The notes under the pieces: model-generated
The model's database searches: none
What the model was told of the DNA's origin: nothing
The model's input: only the letters and a program-made list of their open reading frames with translations
In this document: positions 53,135 through 62,062 of the stretch, in pieces
How positions within the stretch are numbered: position 1 is the first letter of the stretch
How the letters are laid out: each line of letters begins with the position of its first letter
Source of the DNA: Chitinophaga sp.
GTDB taxonomy: Bacteria > Bacteroidota > Bacteroidia > Chitinophagales > Chitinophagaceae
Assembly (NCBI RefSeq): GCF_017745275.1
Contig: NZ_JAGHZS010000009.1
Span: 186,001-250,000 of the forward strand
Reading direction: 5' to 3'
DNA length: 64,000 nt
Program-made: the position numbers and the translations under genes

Positions 53135-53845
53135 TTACTTTAAATATTCCTTCACCAGCGAGGCGAAAGCAAAGGGGTTAAATCCCAGTATATGATCGGA
53201 GTTCAGCACATGCACAATACCATTCCTCGTTTGCATATCAGAACTGGCTATTTTGGCGCCAATGTCCTGCGGATTGCCCAGGTCTCCGATATCCCTCAGC
53301 AGCAAACTACGGGGCCCTACATCATGCGTACCGTTATAATCAGAAAACATAACACCCAGGTTCATCACATAGCCCTGCCAGGATTCCATGTTCATGCCGG
53401 GAAATAATTCACGCTGATCAGGATCATAGCGGGGTACATCTTTCAACATATACTTATCCCGGAATATGTAGCGCGACAAAAACTTCCGCCATACCTCACC
53501 AGGTACTTCCTGGAGCTTCAGCGAGTCCTGGAACTTATTGTAACGCTCCGAGTTGATGATATTCATGGCCACTTTTACGGAGTAGTCGGTAGGGGCAAAG
53601 AAAGTAACCGACGAATCTCGCAACACGGGCTCCAGGCCTGCCAGTTGCAGGATAGTCACTACCGTATCAAAGTAATAAGGTTTGGTTTGCAGGTATTCAA
53701 AACTGGAGCCGGCAAACTTTCCTTGCTGTAAACCGGAATCTTTATAGTAATCCTTTTTACAGGCGCTGAAGCCGGCTGCCAGCAATAGCAGGAGCCATCC
53801 TATCCCCCAGCCTGTTCTTTTAAGTGATTGTGTTGCCGTCATCAT
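53135..53845 (-). CDS. fasciclin-domain lipoprotein
   Basis: A 236-residue lipoprotein (LLAAGFSAC, then KKDYYKD) with one fasciclin (FAS1) domain: TVVTILQLAGLEPVLRDSSV near residue 60, the H1-box-like VTFFAPTDYSVKVAM near 80, and the H2-like NGIVHVLNSDHILGF near 210. FAS1 domains mediate adhesion and protein or glycan contact. Its ATG overlaps the TGA of the SusD gene (ATGA), so translation is coupled. A longer fasciclin lipoprotein follows the other SusD in this cluster in the same position, which points to a conserved accessory role beside SusD. Confidence 0.9.
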   Translation of the reverse strand: MMTATQSLKRTGWGIGWLLLLLAAGFSACKKDYYKDSGLQQGKFAGSSFEYLQTKPYYFDTVVTILQLAGLEPVLRDSSVTFFAPTDYSVKVAMNIINSERYNKFQDSLKLQEVPGEVWRKFLSRYIFRDKYMLKDVPRYDPDQRELFPGMNMESWQGYVMNLGVMFSDYNGTHDVGPRSLLLRDIGDLGNPQDIGAKIASSDMQTRNGIVHVLNSDHILGFNPFAFASLVKEYLK

Positions 53846-55308
53846 TTTATCCAGTAAGTGTTTAAGGTGATGTTAGGATTATTATTACGCGCTTTCCCAT
53901 CTATAGGCCAGGTCCAGCCACCACGGCTAAACTGTTCAGGGGTAAGCCAGCTTTTGCATTGGGTAGGATCTGTCACCCTGCCGGTGCGTACCAGGTCATA
54001 CCAGCGTATGCCTTCTCCTATCAGTTCCCGCTGGCGCTCCAGGAAAATAAAATCCTTCAGCGCATCACCTCCACCGCCACTGTAGTTGGGAGCGCCGGCA
54101 CGTTTTCTCACTACGTTTAATAACTGGATGGCTGCTGCATCCTGTCCCAGGTTGGCCAGGGCTTCAGCACCTAATAACAGTTCTCCACCGTAACGGAAAA
54201 TAATCAGGTCATCATCCAGCAGCCAGGAGGTAGAAGTCACCTTGTTCACTACATTGCTGTACTTTACAAACATGGCACTGGTATTATTAGCATAGGGAGA
54301 AAAGAACCACAAGTCGCGGCGCTTATCTGCAGCATCTATCGGGAAAATACGTTTGAGATAATCGGCATCGAAATAACAGTCGCTGTTGGCGTAATCAAAT
54401 ACCAACGGCGAATGCAGCGTCCACTGGCCAATGCTCACATAACGGGTAGTGGTGCCGTAGTTGGCATTTACCGAAAACTCAAACAAACTTTCTTTGGTAC
54501 GGCCCTTGAAAATTTTCCGGAAATCTTCTATTGGCAATAATTCGAAGGCATTGGAATCATAGATGGATTTAATGGCAGCAGCGGCATTCTTCCAGTATTG
54601 TTGTTGATTTGCTTTATCAAAACCGGCTGCCCACATATTTACATTCGCGATAAGCGCGTATACGGCGCCCCTGGCTGCGCGTACCCCCCACTTGGAGGGT
54701 TCTTCATATTGCCAGGGTAAATCATCCTTTACTGCATCCATTTCTGCCAGGCAAAACTTCAGCACCTCAATCATCGGTGTGCGCGGCAAAGGACGCTGAT
54801 CATACGCTTCCACATATAGTGGTACATCTCCATAAATCCGGGAAATATAGAAATAGGTAAATGCCCTGACAAAGCGAAGCTCCGCCTGGTACTGTTTAAT
54901 CTCCGTAGCCGAAAGCGCCTTCACCCCCGGCACTCTTACCAGGTTGATGTTACAGGCAGCAATAGACTGGTAAAACGGGTACCAGTCGCTCAGCTTATTC
55001 ATGTTATACCGGGAAAGACGACTGGTATTAGTCAGATCCTGTGCAGCAATTGCGGCAAATACATCAAAACCATTGGGATTAAATTCTCCTGCCCGTATGT
55101 CCCCATTACACGGCACATATGGCCCGTTAGTGAGGATATCGAATATAAAACCATACGCATTAGCAATGGAAGATTCCACATCTCCTTTTGTTTTCCAGAA
55201 AGCGGCATCACTCATACGATCCGGCGGTGACACTTCAAGGAATTTCTTACAGCTGCCGGTGGTCAGCAGCACCATCATGATCAGACTTATATAAATAGTA
55301 CGCTTCAT
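53842..55308 (-). CDS. SusD/RagB-family lipoprotein (cluster, second pair)
   Basis: A 488-residue SusD-like lipoprotein from ATG 55308 (MKRTIYISLIMMVLLTTGSC, then KKFLEVSPPDR). The core has AELRFVRAFTYFYISRIYGDVPL near residue 135, and the C-terminal part FLERQRELIGEGIRWYDLVRTG. The frame from 55332 would add eight residues overlapping the SusC stop. It follows SusC by 10 nt and overlaps the fasciclin gene by 4 nt. It should cap the SusC barrel and bind the imported substrate. No enzyme gene in this cluster tells what that is. Confidence 0.94.
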   Translation of the reverse strand: MKRTIYISLIMMVLLTTGSCKKFLEVSPPDRMSDAAFWKTKGDVESSIANAYGFIFDILTNGPYVPCNGDIRAGEFNPNGFDVFAAIAAQDLTNTSRLSRYNMNKLSDWYPFYQSIAACNINLVRVPGVKALSATEIKQYQAELRFVRAFTYFYISRIYGDVPLYVEAYDQRPLPRTPMIEVLKFCLAEMDAVKDDLPWQYEEPSKWGVRAARGAVYALIANVNMWAAGFDKANQQQYWKNAAAAIKSIYDSNAFELLPIEDFRKIFKGRTKESLFEFSVNANYGTTTRYVSIGQWTLHSPLVFDYANSDCYFDADYLKRIFPIDAADKRRDLWFFSPYANNTSAMFVKYSNVVNKVTSTSWLLDDDLIIFRYGGELLLGAEALANLGQDAAAIQLLNVVRKRAGAPNYSGGGGDALKDFIFLERQRELIGEGIRWYDLVRTGRVTDPTQCKSWLTPEQFSRGGWTWPIDGKARNNNPNITLNTYWIK

Positions 55309-55318
55309 ACCCTGATTT

Positions 55319-58300
55319 TTAAAATTCCACATTTAAACCAAATGATAAGGTTCTCGCAATCGGATAACTATCCAGCCGGTCGCGCCCCAGCTCTGTTACC
55401 GCTTCCGGGTTAGGCCCGGTGTAGCCGGTGAACATAAACGGATTTGTAACGGTAGTGTAGAAACGAAGTGCATTCATATGATACCTGGAAATCCATTTCC
55501 GCTTTGCAGAATAGCCCACGGTGATGGCGTTGATCTTGATATAACTGCCATCTTCCTGGAACAGCGTTTGTAATTCCCGGTAAGCATCCGCCTTTGATTT
55601 ATAATCATACGGGTTGGGATACCTCGATACATCTCCGGGTTGTGTCCAGTAATTGAGATCACCCAGGTTTACCAGTGTACCCTCATCGTACGGAGAGCGC
55701 AGGTTCACCATCCGCTCATACAAGGCGCTGTTCACTACTTTCCGTTGGAACAGGATGGTACCATTGAAATTCAGGCTAAAGCCCTTATAAGTCAGGAAAG
55801 AGTTGAAACCACCAGTGATTCTGGATATCGGAGAACCCGCTACCTGTCGGTCAGTACCATCAGTCACATAGTTGCCATCCACATCCAGGAACTTCACGTC
55901 ACCTGCTTTGTAGTAGCCGTTTTTGCCGTTGCTGTAACGATACCCCGTGATCGGATCTACCGGTACATCGGCATCCGTGCGGTACACGCCCTGCGTTACA
56001 TACAGGTAATTAGACAAGGCGCCATAACCCACGCGGTTAATCATAGACCCATCGTCTGATAACATCTGCGTGGCGCCACCGGGCAACGACAATAACACAT
56101 CACGGTTAATAGCCGCATTCAAACTGATACTCCAGCTAAAGTCTTCCCGGGTCTTAAACGGCCGGAAGGTAATACTACCTTCATAACCATAATTGTATAA
56201 CGAAGCGTCATTGGTAGTAGTGGTAGCAAAACCGGTAGAAGTAGGCAGATCGCGGGTGTACAACATATTGTACACGGTCTTCGTATAGGCGTCGAAGGTA
56301 ATTCCTATTCTTCCTTTGAAAACACTCATGTCAAATCCATAGTTATACTGCTCCACCTTTTCCGGTTTCAGGGATGGGTTCGGCATCTGTCCCAGGTGCG
56401 GAGAAATACGGGTTACACCGTTGTAGTTGCCCACAACATCATACCATCCCAGCGACGCGTAGATATTGGTACTGGGTCGCAGGTTGATACCATAGCTGAA
56501 ACGTAAGTCACCGAAGTCCAGCCACTCCAGGTTTTCCAGTATCTTCTCTTTATTGAAATTGTAACGCACACCAATAGATGGATTCTTTGCCCATCGTTCC
56601 TTCACACCGGAGTAAGAATTACCATCCATGCGATAGTTCAGGTTAATGACATATTTTTTATCATAGTCATAGCTGAAGTTAGCGGCTAATGCCACTGTAT
56701 GAATTTCTGAAAATCCACCTGCTGCAGGGATACCTGTTACGCCGGAATAGTAAGTGCTAAAGCCCAGCGGACCATGGTAGTAATCGTTGGGCGCATTTTG
56801 CAGGTTCAACACTTTTGTTTGTCCCTGCGCAATAGTAGCCTCAGAAAAAACAGCGCCTAAAATGGTATGCTTGCCATTGAAAATCCGATTGTAGTTAATC
56901 GCTGTACGGTTATACAGGTTATTGGTACGTCCTGTAAACCCGTATACCTTGGGCATTTCAGAGTTTGCCAATGCCGGCGTAAATGTATCTTCCTGGTCCG
57001 CCGTATAGTCGTAACTGGTATTGGTAGACAACTGGATATGTGGCAGCAGCTCATACATGATGTTCAGATAGGTACGGATGTTATAGGTACGTGTATCGTT
57101 TTTGTTCATCATCGCACCGGTGAAATGTCCTACGTTGTTAAAGTAGGAAGGTCCCGGCAATAGCGAAGAGGTATAATTCTTTCCGGCGCCTACATCTGTT
57201 AAACCATTGCCACTGCCTTTTAACTTCTTACCTAACCCGGCGGCCAGGTAGCCAGATACCTGCAGGCGGGGATTGGGATTGAAGTTGATATTCTGGTTAA
57301 GAGAATAACGGTCAAACCCGGTATTTTTAATCACTCCACGTTCATTGTAGAAGTTGACGTTGGTTTTATAGTTCAGCTTCTGATCTCCACCACTCACGGA
57401 TACGTTATGTGTTTGGTTGTAGGTCACCTGGTAATAGATATCCTGCCAGTTGGTAGAATTATTGAAGAAGGGATTAAGACTATCTGCCAGGAAAGGCGTT
57501 TTGGAAATACGGTTGATCTCATCTTCATTCAGGGTATTCATGATCATGCCTATCCGGTAATCGCGCTCAGACTTGCCTCCTATGGTGTTACGCAGGGAAG
57601 GCGGGAAGTTGATGAACATATTACCAGCGTAGCGGATAACAGGTACCGCCGATTGTCCACGGCGGGTAGTGATCACGATCACCCCGTTGGCACCGCGCGA
57701 GCCATACAACGAGGTAGCTTCCGCATCTTTCATCACGTCGATGGTTTCTATGTCTTCCGGTGGGATAAGCGACAAAGGGCTGGTACCCGGGCCGTTGGAC
57801 TGAAAGCCATATTCATAGCCGGCATTCGCATCCACAGGCACCCCGTCGATTACGTACAACGGCGATTGTGGCGTCAGGTAGGCATCGCTGCCACCACCTT
57901 TTACCATTACCTGCGATAAACCCCGGATAGAGGCAGATCCACGGAAGCCAGGTGCACCGGTAGTTTGCTGGATATTCAGCCCTGCTACACGACCCTGCAT
58001 CAACTGCTCAATATTGGAAACCGGCACATCCTGTATTTCCTTAGCCGTAATACGTGTAACCGACCCCGTTACTGTTTCCTTGGTGCGCTTCTGGTAACCT
58101 ACCACCACCGATTCCTTCAGCGAAGTAGAAGAAGGTTTCAGGGAGATATTGATAGTGGCCCGGTTATTCACCGATATCAACAGCGGTTCAAATGAAATGA
58201 AACGCAATTCCAGCCTGGCATCAGCGGCTACTCTGATGTTGAATTCCCCATTAGCGTCTGTTACACCGATTGCTTTGGGCTTAGCACCAGGAGTATGTAA

Positions 58301-58438
58301 CAATACAGATACTCCCGGCAATGCACTGCGATCCACAGACGACGACACCCGGCCTTTCACTGGTATCGTTTTATCCTGTGCCACTACTGCTGTTCTAATA
58401 AAAAAGAGTAGTAATAGTACTTGTATATATAATTTCAT
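55319..58438 (-). CDS. SusC/RagA-family TonB-dependent transporter (cluster, second pair)
   Basis: A 1039-residue SusC with signal peptide (1-20, AVVAQ) and a carboxypeptidase-regulatory-like domain (VKGRVSSSVDRSALPGVSVL, about 26-105). The TonB-box-like ESVVVGYQK lies near 110; the plug has IRGLSQVMVKGG and EATSLYGSRGANGVIVITT; the barrel ends LSFGLNVEF. There is no STN domain, so no FecR-type signalling is expected. It lies 11 nt after DUF5007, in the middle of the long transcript rather than at its head, which makes the two import pairs co-regulated. Confidence 0.95.
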   Translation of the reverse strand: MKLYIQVLLLLFFIRTAVVAQDKTIPVKGRVSSSVDRSALPGVSVLLHTPGAKPKAIGVTDANGEFNIRVAADARLELRFISFEPLLISVNNRATINISLKPSSTSLKESVVVGYQKRTKETVTGSVTRITAKEIQDVPVSNIEQLMQGRVAGLNIQQTTGAPGFRGSASIRGLSQVMVKGGGSDAYLTPQSPLYVIDGVPVDANAGYEYGFQSNGPGTSPLSLIPPEDIETIDVMKDAEATSLYGSRGANGVIVITTRRGQSAVPVIRYAGNMFINFPPSLRNTIGGKSERDYRIGMIMNTLNEDEINRISKTPFLADSLNPFFNNSTNWQDIYYQVTYNQTHNVSVSGGDQKLNYKTNVNFYNERGVIKNTGFDRYSLNQNINFNPNPRLQVSGYLAAGLGKKLKGSGNGLTDVGAGKNYTSSLLPGPSYFNNVGHFTGAMMNKNDTRTYNIRTYLNIMYELLPHIQLSTNTSYDYTADQEDTFTPALANSEMPKVYGFTGRTNNLYNRTAINYNRIFNGKHTILGAVFSEATIAQGQTKVLNLQNAPNDYYHGPLGFSTYYSGVTGIPAAGGFSEIHTVALAANFSYDYDKKYVINLNYRMDGNSYSGVKERWAKNPSIGVRYNFNKEKILENLEWLDFGDLRFSYGINLRPSTNIYASLGWYDVVGNYNGVTRISPHLGQMPNPSLKPEKVEQYNYGFDMSVFKGRIGITFDAYTKTVYNMLYTRDLPTSTGFATTTTNDASLYNYGYEGSITFRPFKTREDFSWSISLNAAINRDVLLSLPGGATQMLSDDGSMINRVGYGALSNYLYVTQGVYRTDADVPVDPITGYRYSNGKNGYYKAGDVKFLDVDGNYVTDGTDRQVAGSPISRITGGFNSFLTYKGFSLNFNGTILFQRKVVNSALYERMVNLRSPYDEGTLVNLGDLNYWTQPGDVSRYPNPYDYKSKADAYRELQTLFQEDGSYIKINAITVGYSAKRKWISRYHMNALRFYTTVTNPFMFTGYTGPNPEAVTELGRDRLDSYPIARTLSFGLNVEF

Positions 58439-58449
58439 AAAGGCGTTGT

Positions 58450-59496
58450 TTAATCGTCATTGAAAATGGGATTCCGGCGGAAATAGAAGGTGATGGACCA
58501 GTCGCCGGGTTCATAGATGGCGAAACTCAAACCGAAATAAGCATCTACCCGGTTACCGCCATAACCTTTGCGGCTATATCCAAACTGGCAGTTAGCCATG
58601 CCATTGGATGCATATGGTGTAGTCAACCCTGTAAGCGGGATGGGATATGCCACGTCGTACACCACGCTGCTATCTGTTTGTTTCCGGTTAAAGCCGTGCA
58701 CCAGCTGATCCCATTTGGTGTTGTTAAACAATGCCGGGTTCATGGGTTTCAGGTTTTCATCGAGGAACTTAAACGTGAGCGAATGTCCAGACTCGCTGGT
58801 TTTATTAAAATAAACAGATACCAGGGTGTCCCGCATCAGGCTATCCTTAGCATATATTAAGTTCTGCATGAAATTAGGATGGATGGTATATGGTACCTGG
58901 TAACCCGGACCATTGGGATGCTGCCGGCTTTCCTGCCTGCGCTGACGGGTATACTTATCATATTCATATGGCTCATAAGGCACCTCTTTCAATGGACGTA
59001 GTTTAAAATCCCTGATGATACGTGCATTGCCTTTATTCATAATTTTCACGTCAAACGCATAACCGCTATCCGGGTAGGTTTTGATCATAGAAGAGGGGGC
59101 ACTACGGAAGATGAAATCGCCGGATCCTTTGCGTATCTCCAGGAAAGGAGCGTTTACCCATACCCGTTTGGCTTCAATTTCATCGAGTGATTTTTCAAGG
59201 CCGGTATAGTCCCGCTGCCATTCTTTTACTTTCAATGGTGTAAAGAGTTCGGCTGCGGGCTTGCCGCTGCCAAGGTCCCGGGCGTTTTCAATAGAAAAGA
59301 CCATCGGGTAAGTAGATCCGTCAGGGCTGAATTGTGTGAGCTCCAGCATTGTACGACCCAATACCGGCTCATATACATCCTTCTTATTAAAGTTGGCGTT
59401 GTTACTGAGATAGTCTTTTTTCTCAGGCAGTTTTTTACAGGCAGTAGCGGTGATGGTCACTACCAGTGCGCATTTTAAATAATCTTGCCATTTCAT
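58450..59496 (-). CDS. DUF5007-type lipoprotein
   Basis: A 348-residue lipoprotein with lipobox TITATAC (Cys20, then KKLPEKKDYLS). The conserved N-terminal YEPVLGRTMLELTQFSPDGST near residue 42 and NARDLGSGKPAAEL near 72 match the DUF5007 pattern as I recall it. The rest is beta-rich without a known catalytic motif. Members of this family occur beside SusC/SusD, fasciclin and DUF5008 genes, as here, and probably act as accessory surface lipoproteins. It lies 27 nt after the fasciclin gene and 11 nt before the next SusC. Confidence 0.83.
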   Translation of the reverse strand: MKWQDYLKCALVVTITATACKKLPEKKDYLSNNANFNKKDVYEPVLGRTMLELTQFSPDGSTYPMVFSIENARDLGSGKPAAELFTPLKVKEWQRDYTGLEKSLDEIEAKRVWVNAPFLEIRKGSGDFIFRSAPSSMIKTYPDSGYAFDVKIMNKGNARIIRDFKLRPLKEVPYEPYEYDKYTRQRRQESRQHPNGPGYQVPYTIHPNFMQNLIYAKDSLMRDTLVSVYFNKTSESGHSLTFKFLDENLKPMNPALFNNTKWDQLVHGFNRKQTDSSVVYDVAYPIPLTGLTTPYASNGMANCQFGYSRKGYGGNRVDAYFGLSFAIYEPGDWSITFYFRRNPIFNDD

Positions 59497-59523
59497 CTGA
59501 AAAACATTTGTCGTTTATATTAT

Positions 59524-60534
59524 TTATTGCTCCCTGATAGCGATGTAGCGAATCACTTCGGCTACTTCGTAGGTTTTACCATTCGTATCTGTGTAGGTAT
59601 AGTTCAGGTTAAACAGGCTGGCTGTCTGATCAAAATAGCAGGCGCCTTTGTTATGAATGTCCTGTGTCGGAGAACCCGGAGCAGCAGTGATCGTCACTGT
59701 GTTGTCCGTATTTACGGTAAGGCGCATCAGGTAATTACTGCTCAACCGGTTGGCCATTTCTGTTTCTACGGTATTGGCGTCAATGGCGGTTAACTTCTTT
59801 GGATAGAAGTTCCATAATTGAATGTTCCCATTGGGTAATGTGGCAGCACCATCTGCAAAAATTTTCTGTTCAGCATACAGGTTCTGGTACTCACTGGCTT
59901 TACCAAAGAAAGTATTAAAGCCCACTACGTGACCGGGTTCCAGCACGTACACCATTCCGTTCGTTGTTTTAATTTCTGCAGTGGTAGCATAAGCAGATAC
60001 CCAATACTTCACAAAGCGGGATCCATTCATATGAGAAAGTCGTACTACTTCTGACCCCAGTCCTTCTACGCCGGCGGCGCGGCGATTCACGAGGCGCAGG
60101 TCCATTACCCGCAGTGCTTTACTGACCAGTATTTTCCCATCTTGCCCGGCAAAATCACTACTACGCCAGCTTCCGGAGAAAAGATAGTTCCCCATGATGG
60201 CGCGCCAGGAAGAAGAGTCGATATCATTGAGTGTAACAGGTGGTTGCTGTGCCGCCTGACGATATACATTGTAATTGTCCAAAGCAGCTTTCAGGCTCTG
60301 ATCTGTCGGTGCAAAAATGGTTATCGTATCTGTTTTCAATAACTGACCGAGACCACTGCGATCCAGTACCTGTAACACATCTTTGAAGTTGCCGGGTTTC
60401 GACCGCAGGTATTCGTATACGGTACCGGTATAATTCTGTGGTGGTAGTGCCTGCCGGTAGGTATTGTCTTTTTTACAGGACGCTAGCACTACACAACAGA
60501 GCAGCAATAAAACAACGCTGATTTTTCCCTGCAT
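59524..60534 (-). CDS. fasciclin-domain lipoprotein, long form
   Basis: A 336-residue lipoprotein (LLLCCVVLASC, then KKDNTYR). A FAS1 domain covers about 40-210: NFKDVLQVLDRSGLGQLLKT, ITIFAPTDQSLKAAL, and the closing NGMVYVLEPGHVVGF. A further C-terminal part of about 120 residues (from about 215) is beta-rich and has no match I recognise. This is a paralogue in layout of the shorter fasciclin gene at 53135. It lies 9 nt after SusD and before DUF5007. Probably a binding accessory of the outer-membrane complex. Confidence 0.88.
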   Translation of the reverse strand: MQGKISVVLLLLCCVVLASCKKDNTYRQALPPQNYTGTVYEYLRSKPGNFKDVLQVLDRSGLGQLLKTDTITIFAPTDQSLKAALDNYNVYRQAAQQPPVTLNDIDSSSWRAIMGNYLFSGSWRSSDFAGQDGKILVSKALRVMDLRLVNRRAAGVEGLGSEVVRLSHMNGSRFVKYWVSAYATTAEIKTTNGMVYVLEPGHVVGFNTFFGKASEYQNLYAEQKIFADGAATLPNGNIQLWNFYPKKLTAIDANTVETEMANRLSSNYLMRLTVNTDNTVTITAAPGSPTQDIHNKGACYFDQTASLFNLNYTYTDTNGKTYEVAEVIRYIAIREQ

Positions 60535-60543
60535 AATGTATGA

Positions 60544-62052
60544 TTATTGTTGCCAGAATTTGGTTTGTGTAATTTCTTTTCCGGACGACAGCACGTCTTT
60601 GGATACCGGCCACCACTGCGCTCCCCGGGCAATATCTGCCGGCTTAAAGCTGGTATAGGTGGTAAGTTTTTCAAAGCGTACGAGGTCGTACCAGCGCCAT
60701 CCTTCTCCCAGCAACTCCCTTCTTCTTTCTGCCAGGATAGCATTGGCAAGGTTGCCTGTTTTGAAATCGGGCAAATTGCGTTGTGCCCTCACTGCATTCA
60801 ACTGGAAAGTGGCATCCTCGTTCTTACCGAGAAACAGCAAAGCTTCTGCACGCAGCAGCACCAGCTCTTCATAGCGGAAAACAACGATGGCCGATTGAAA
60901 CAGGCGTAGCGGATCCACTCCTGTAATACCCGGCATCCTGATTTTTGTGAACATGGGAACGGGGTTACCAAATCCTGCGAAATAATTGCCGGTGGCAATA
61001 CCATCCGTGCCTACTTTGTAACGGCTGTCATTGGGTTCATTAAATATCTTCAATATGCTGTCGCTGGGAACATAGATATCCGGCGTAACCCGCGATATAT
61101 AGGGATCTGCCAGGGTCCAGTCTTCAATATGTCCGCTCCCGGACGACTCCTGGTAAATGTTTTTAAACGGCAGTGCAAAAATCACATTTGCTCCCTGTCC
61201 GCTAAAAGTACTGGCATCAGCGGAACCTGTCAGGGTGCTTACATCCACCAGGTTGTAGCCACCACGTGCTTTATTGTCCATGGCAGTGTGTGCATATCTT
61301 TCGGCAGAGAGATAATCGCCTTTCCATGCTGAAATATGTGCCAGTAAAGCATAAGCCGCGCCCTTGCTGCCGATAACGCCCTGCCAGATGTTACCGGGTT
61401 GTCCCCAGTAATTAGACAATAACTCCGGTGAAGTACCGTAATAACTCCAGGGCAAGTCTTTTAATGCGGTTTGCGCATCCAGCATGGCCTGCTCCAGCAC
61501 CTTATCCTGTTGTTCTCTTTTTACGGGCGTAAAGTTGCCATCACCGGTATTGGTGAGCAGCGGTACATCTCCCCAGATACGTACCAGGTAGAAATAAGTG
61601 AGGGCGCGCAGGAAGCGTACCTGTGCAATATCCAGCTTCATCTCTTCCGGTGTGTAGCGGAAGTCGTGTTCATGTACCAACGCTAATTTCTCCAGGCATA
61701 AATTGGCTTGTGCGATGGCTGCATAAAAACGGCGCCAGCTTTTCCAGCCTTCCAGGGTAGCCGATGAAGCATTGAGCTGGTTGGTAGTCACTGCGCTCAG
61801 ATCTGTGCGTACAGCGCTTTTGAAGTCGCCGGCACGCAGCTCTCCATATACAAGGTAGGCGTTGTTATCTGCCAGCGCTGCACGAAATAAACCATAGGTG
61901 GCAAATACCGCAGAACGCGCATCATTCCTGGTAGTCCACATATTTTTTTCCGGCACCAGGTGAGTAGGACTCACCTCCAGCGTATTTTTACAGGAAGCAG
62001 TCAACATAGCTGCTACCAGTAACACTTTTATAGGTAAACGAAGTGTTGTCAT
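60544..62052 (-). CDS. SusD/RagB-family lipoprotein (cluster, first pair)
   Basis: A 502-residue SusD-like lipoprotein from ATG 62052 (MTTLRLPIKVLLVAAMLTASC, then KNTLEVSP). The longer frame from 62133 only adds overlap with SusC. The core has VRFLRALTYFYLVRIWGDVPL near residue 145, and the C-terminal half AERRRELLGEGWRWYDLVRFEK. It shows the same arrangement as the other SusD of the cluster and lies 10 nt after SusC and 9 nt before the long fasciclin gene. Confidence 0.94.
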   Translation of the reverse strand: MTTLRLPIKVLLVAAMLTASCKNTLEVSPTHLVPEKNMWTTRNDARSAVFATYGLFRAALADNNAYLVYGELRAGDFKSAVRTDLSAVTTNQLNASSATLEGWKSWRRFYAAIAQANLCLEKLALVHEHDFRYTPEEMKLDIAQVRFLRALTYFYLVRIWGDVPLLTNTGDGNFTPVKREQQDKVLEQAMLDAQTALKDLPWSYYGTSPELLSNYWGQPGNIWQGVIGSKGAAYALLAHISAWKGDYLSAERYAHTAMDNKARGGYNLVDVSTLTGSADASTFSGQGANVIFALPFKNIYQESSGSGHIEDWTLADPYISRVTPDIYVPSDSILKIFNEPNDSRYKVGTDGIATGNYFAGFGNPVPMFTKIRMPGITGVDPLRLFQSAIVVFRYEELVLLRAEALLFLGKNEDATFQLNAVRAQRNLPDFKTGNLANAILAERRRELLGEGWRWYDLVRFEKLTTYTSFKPADIARGAQWWPVSKDVLSSGKEITQTKFWQQ

Positions 62053-62062
62053 GTAGAATATT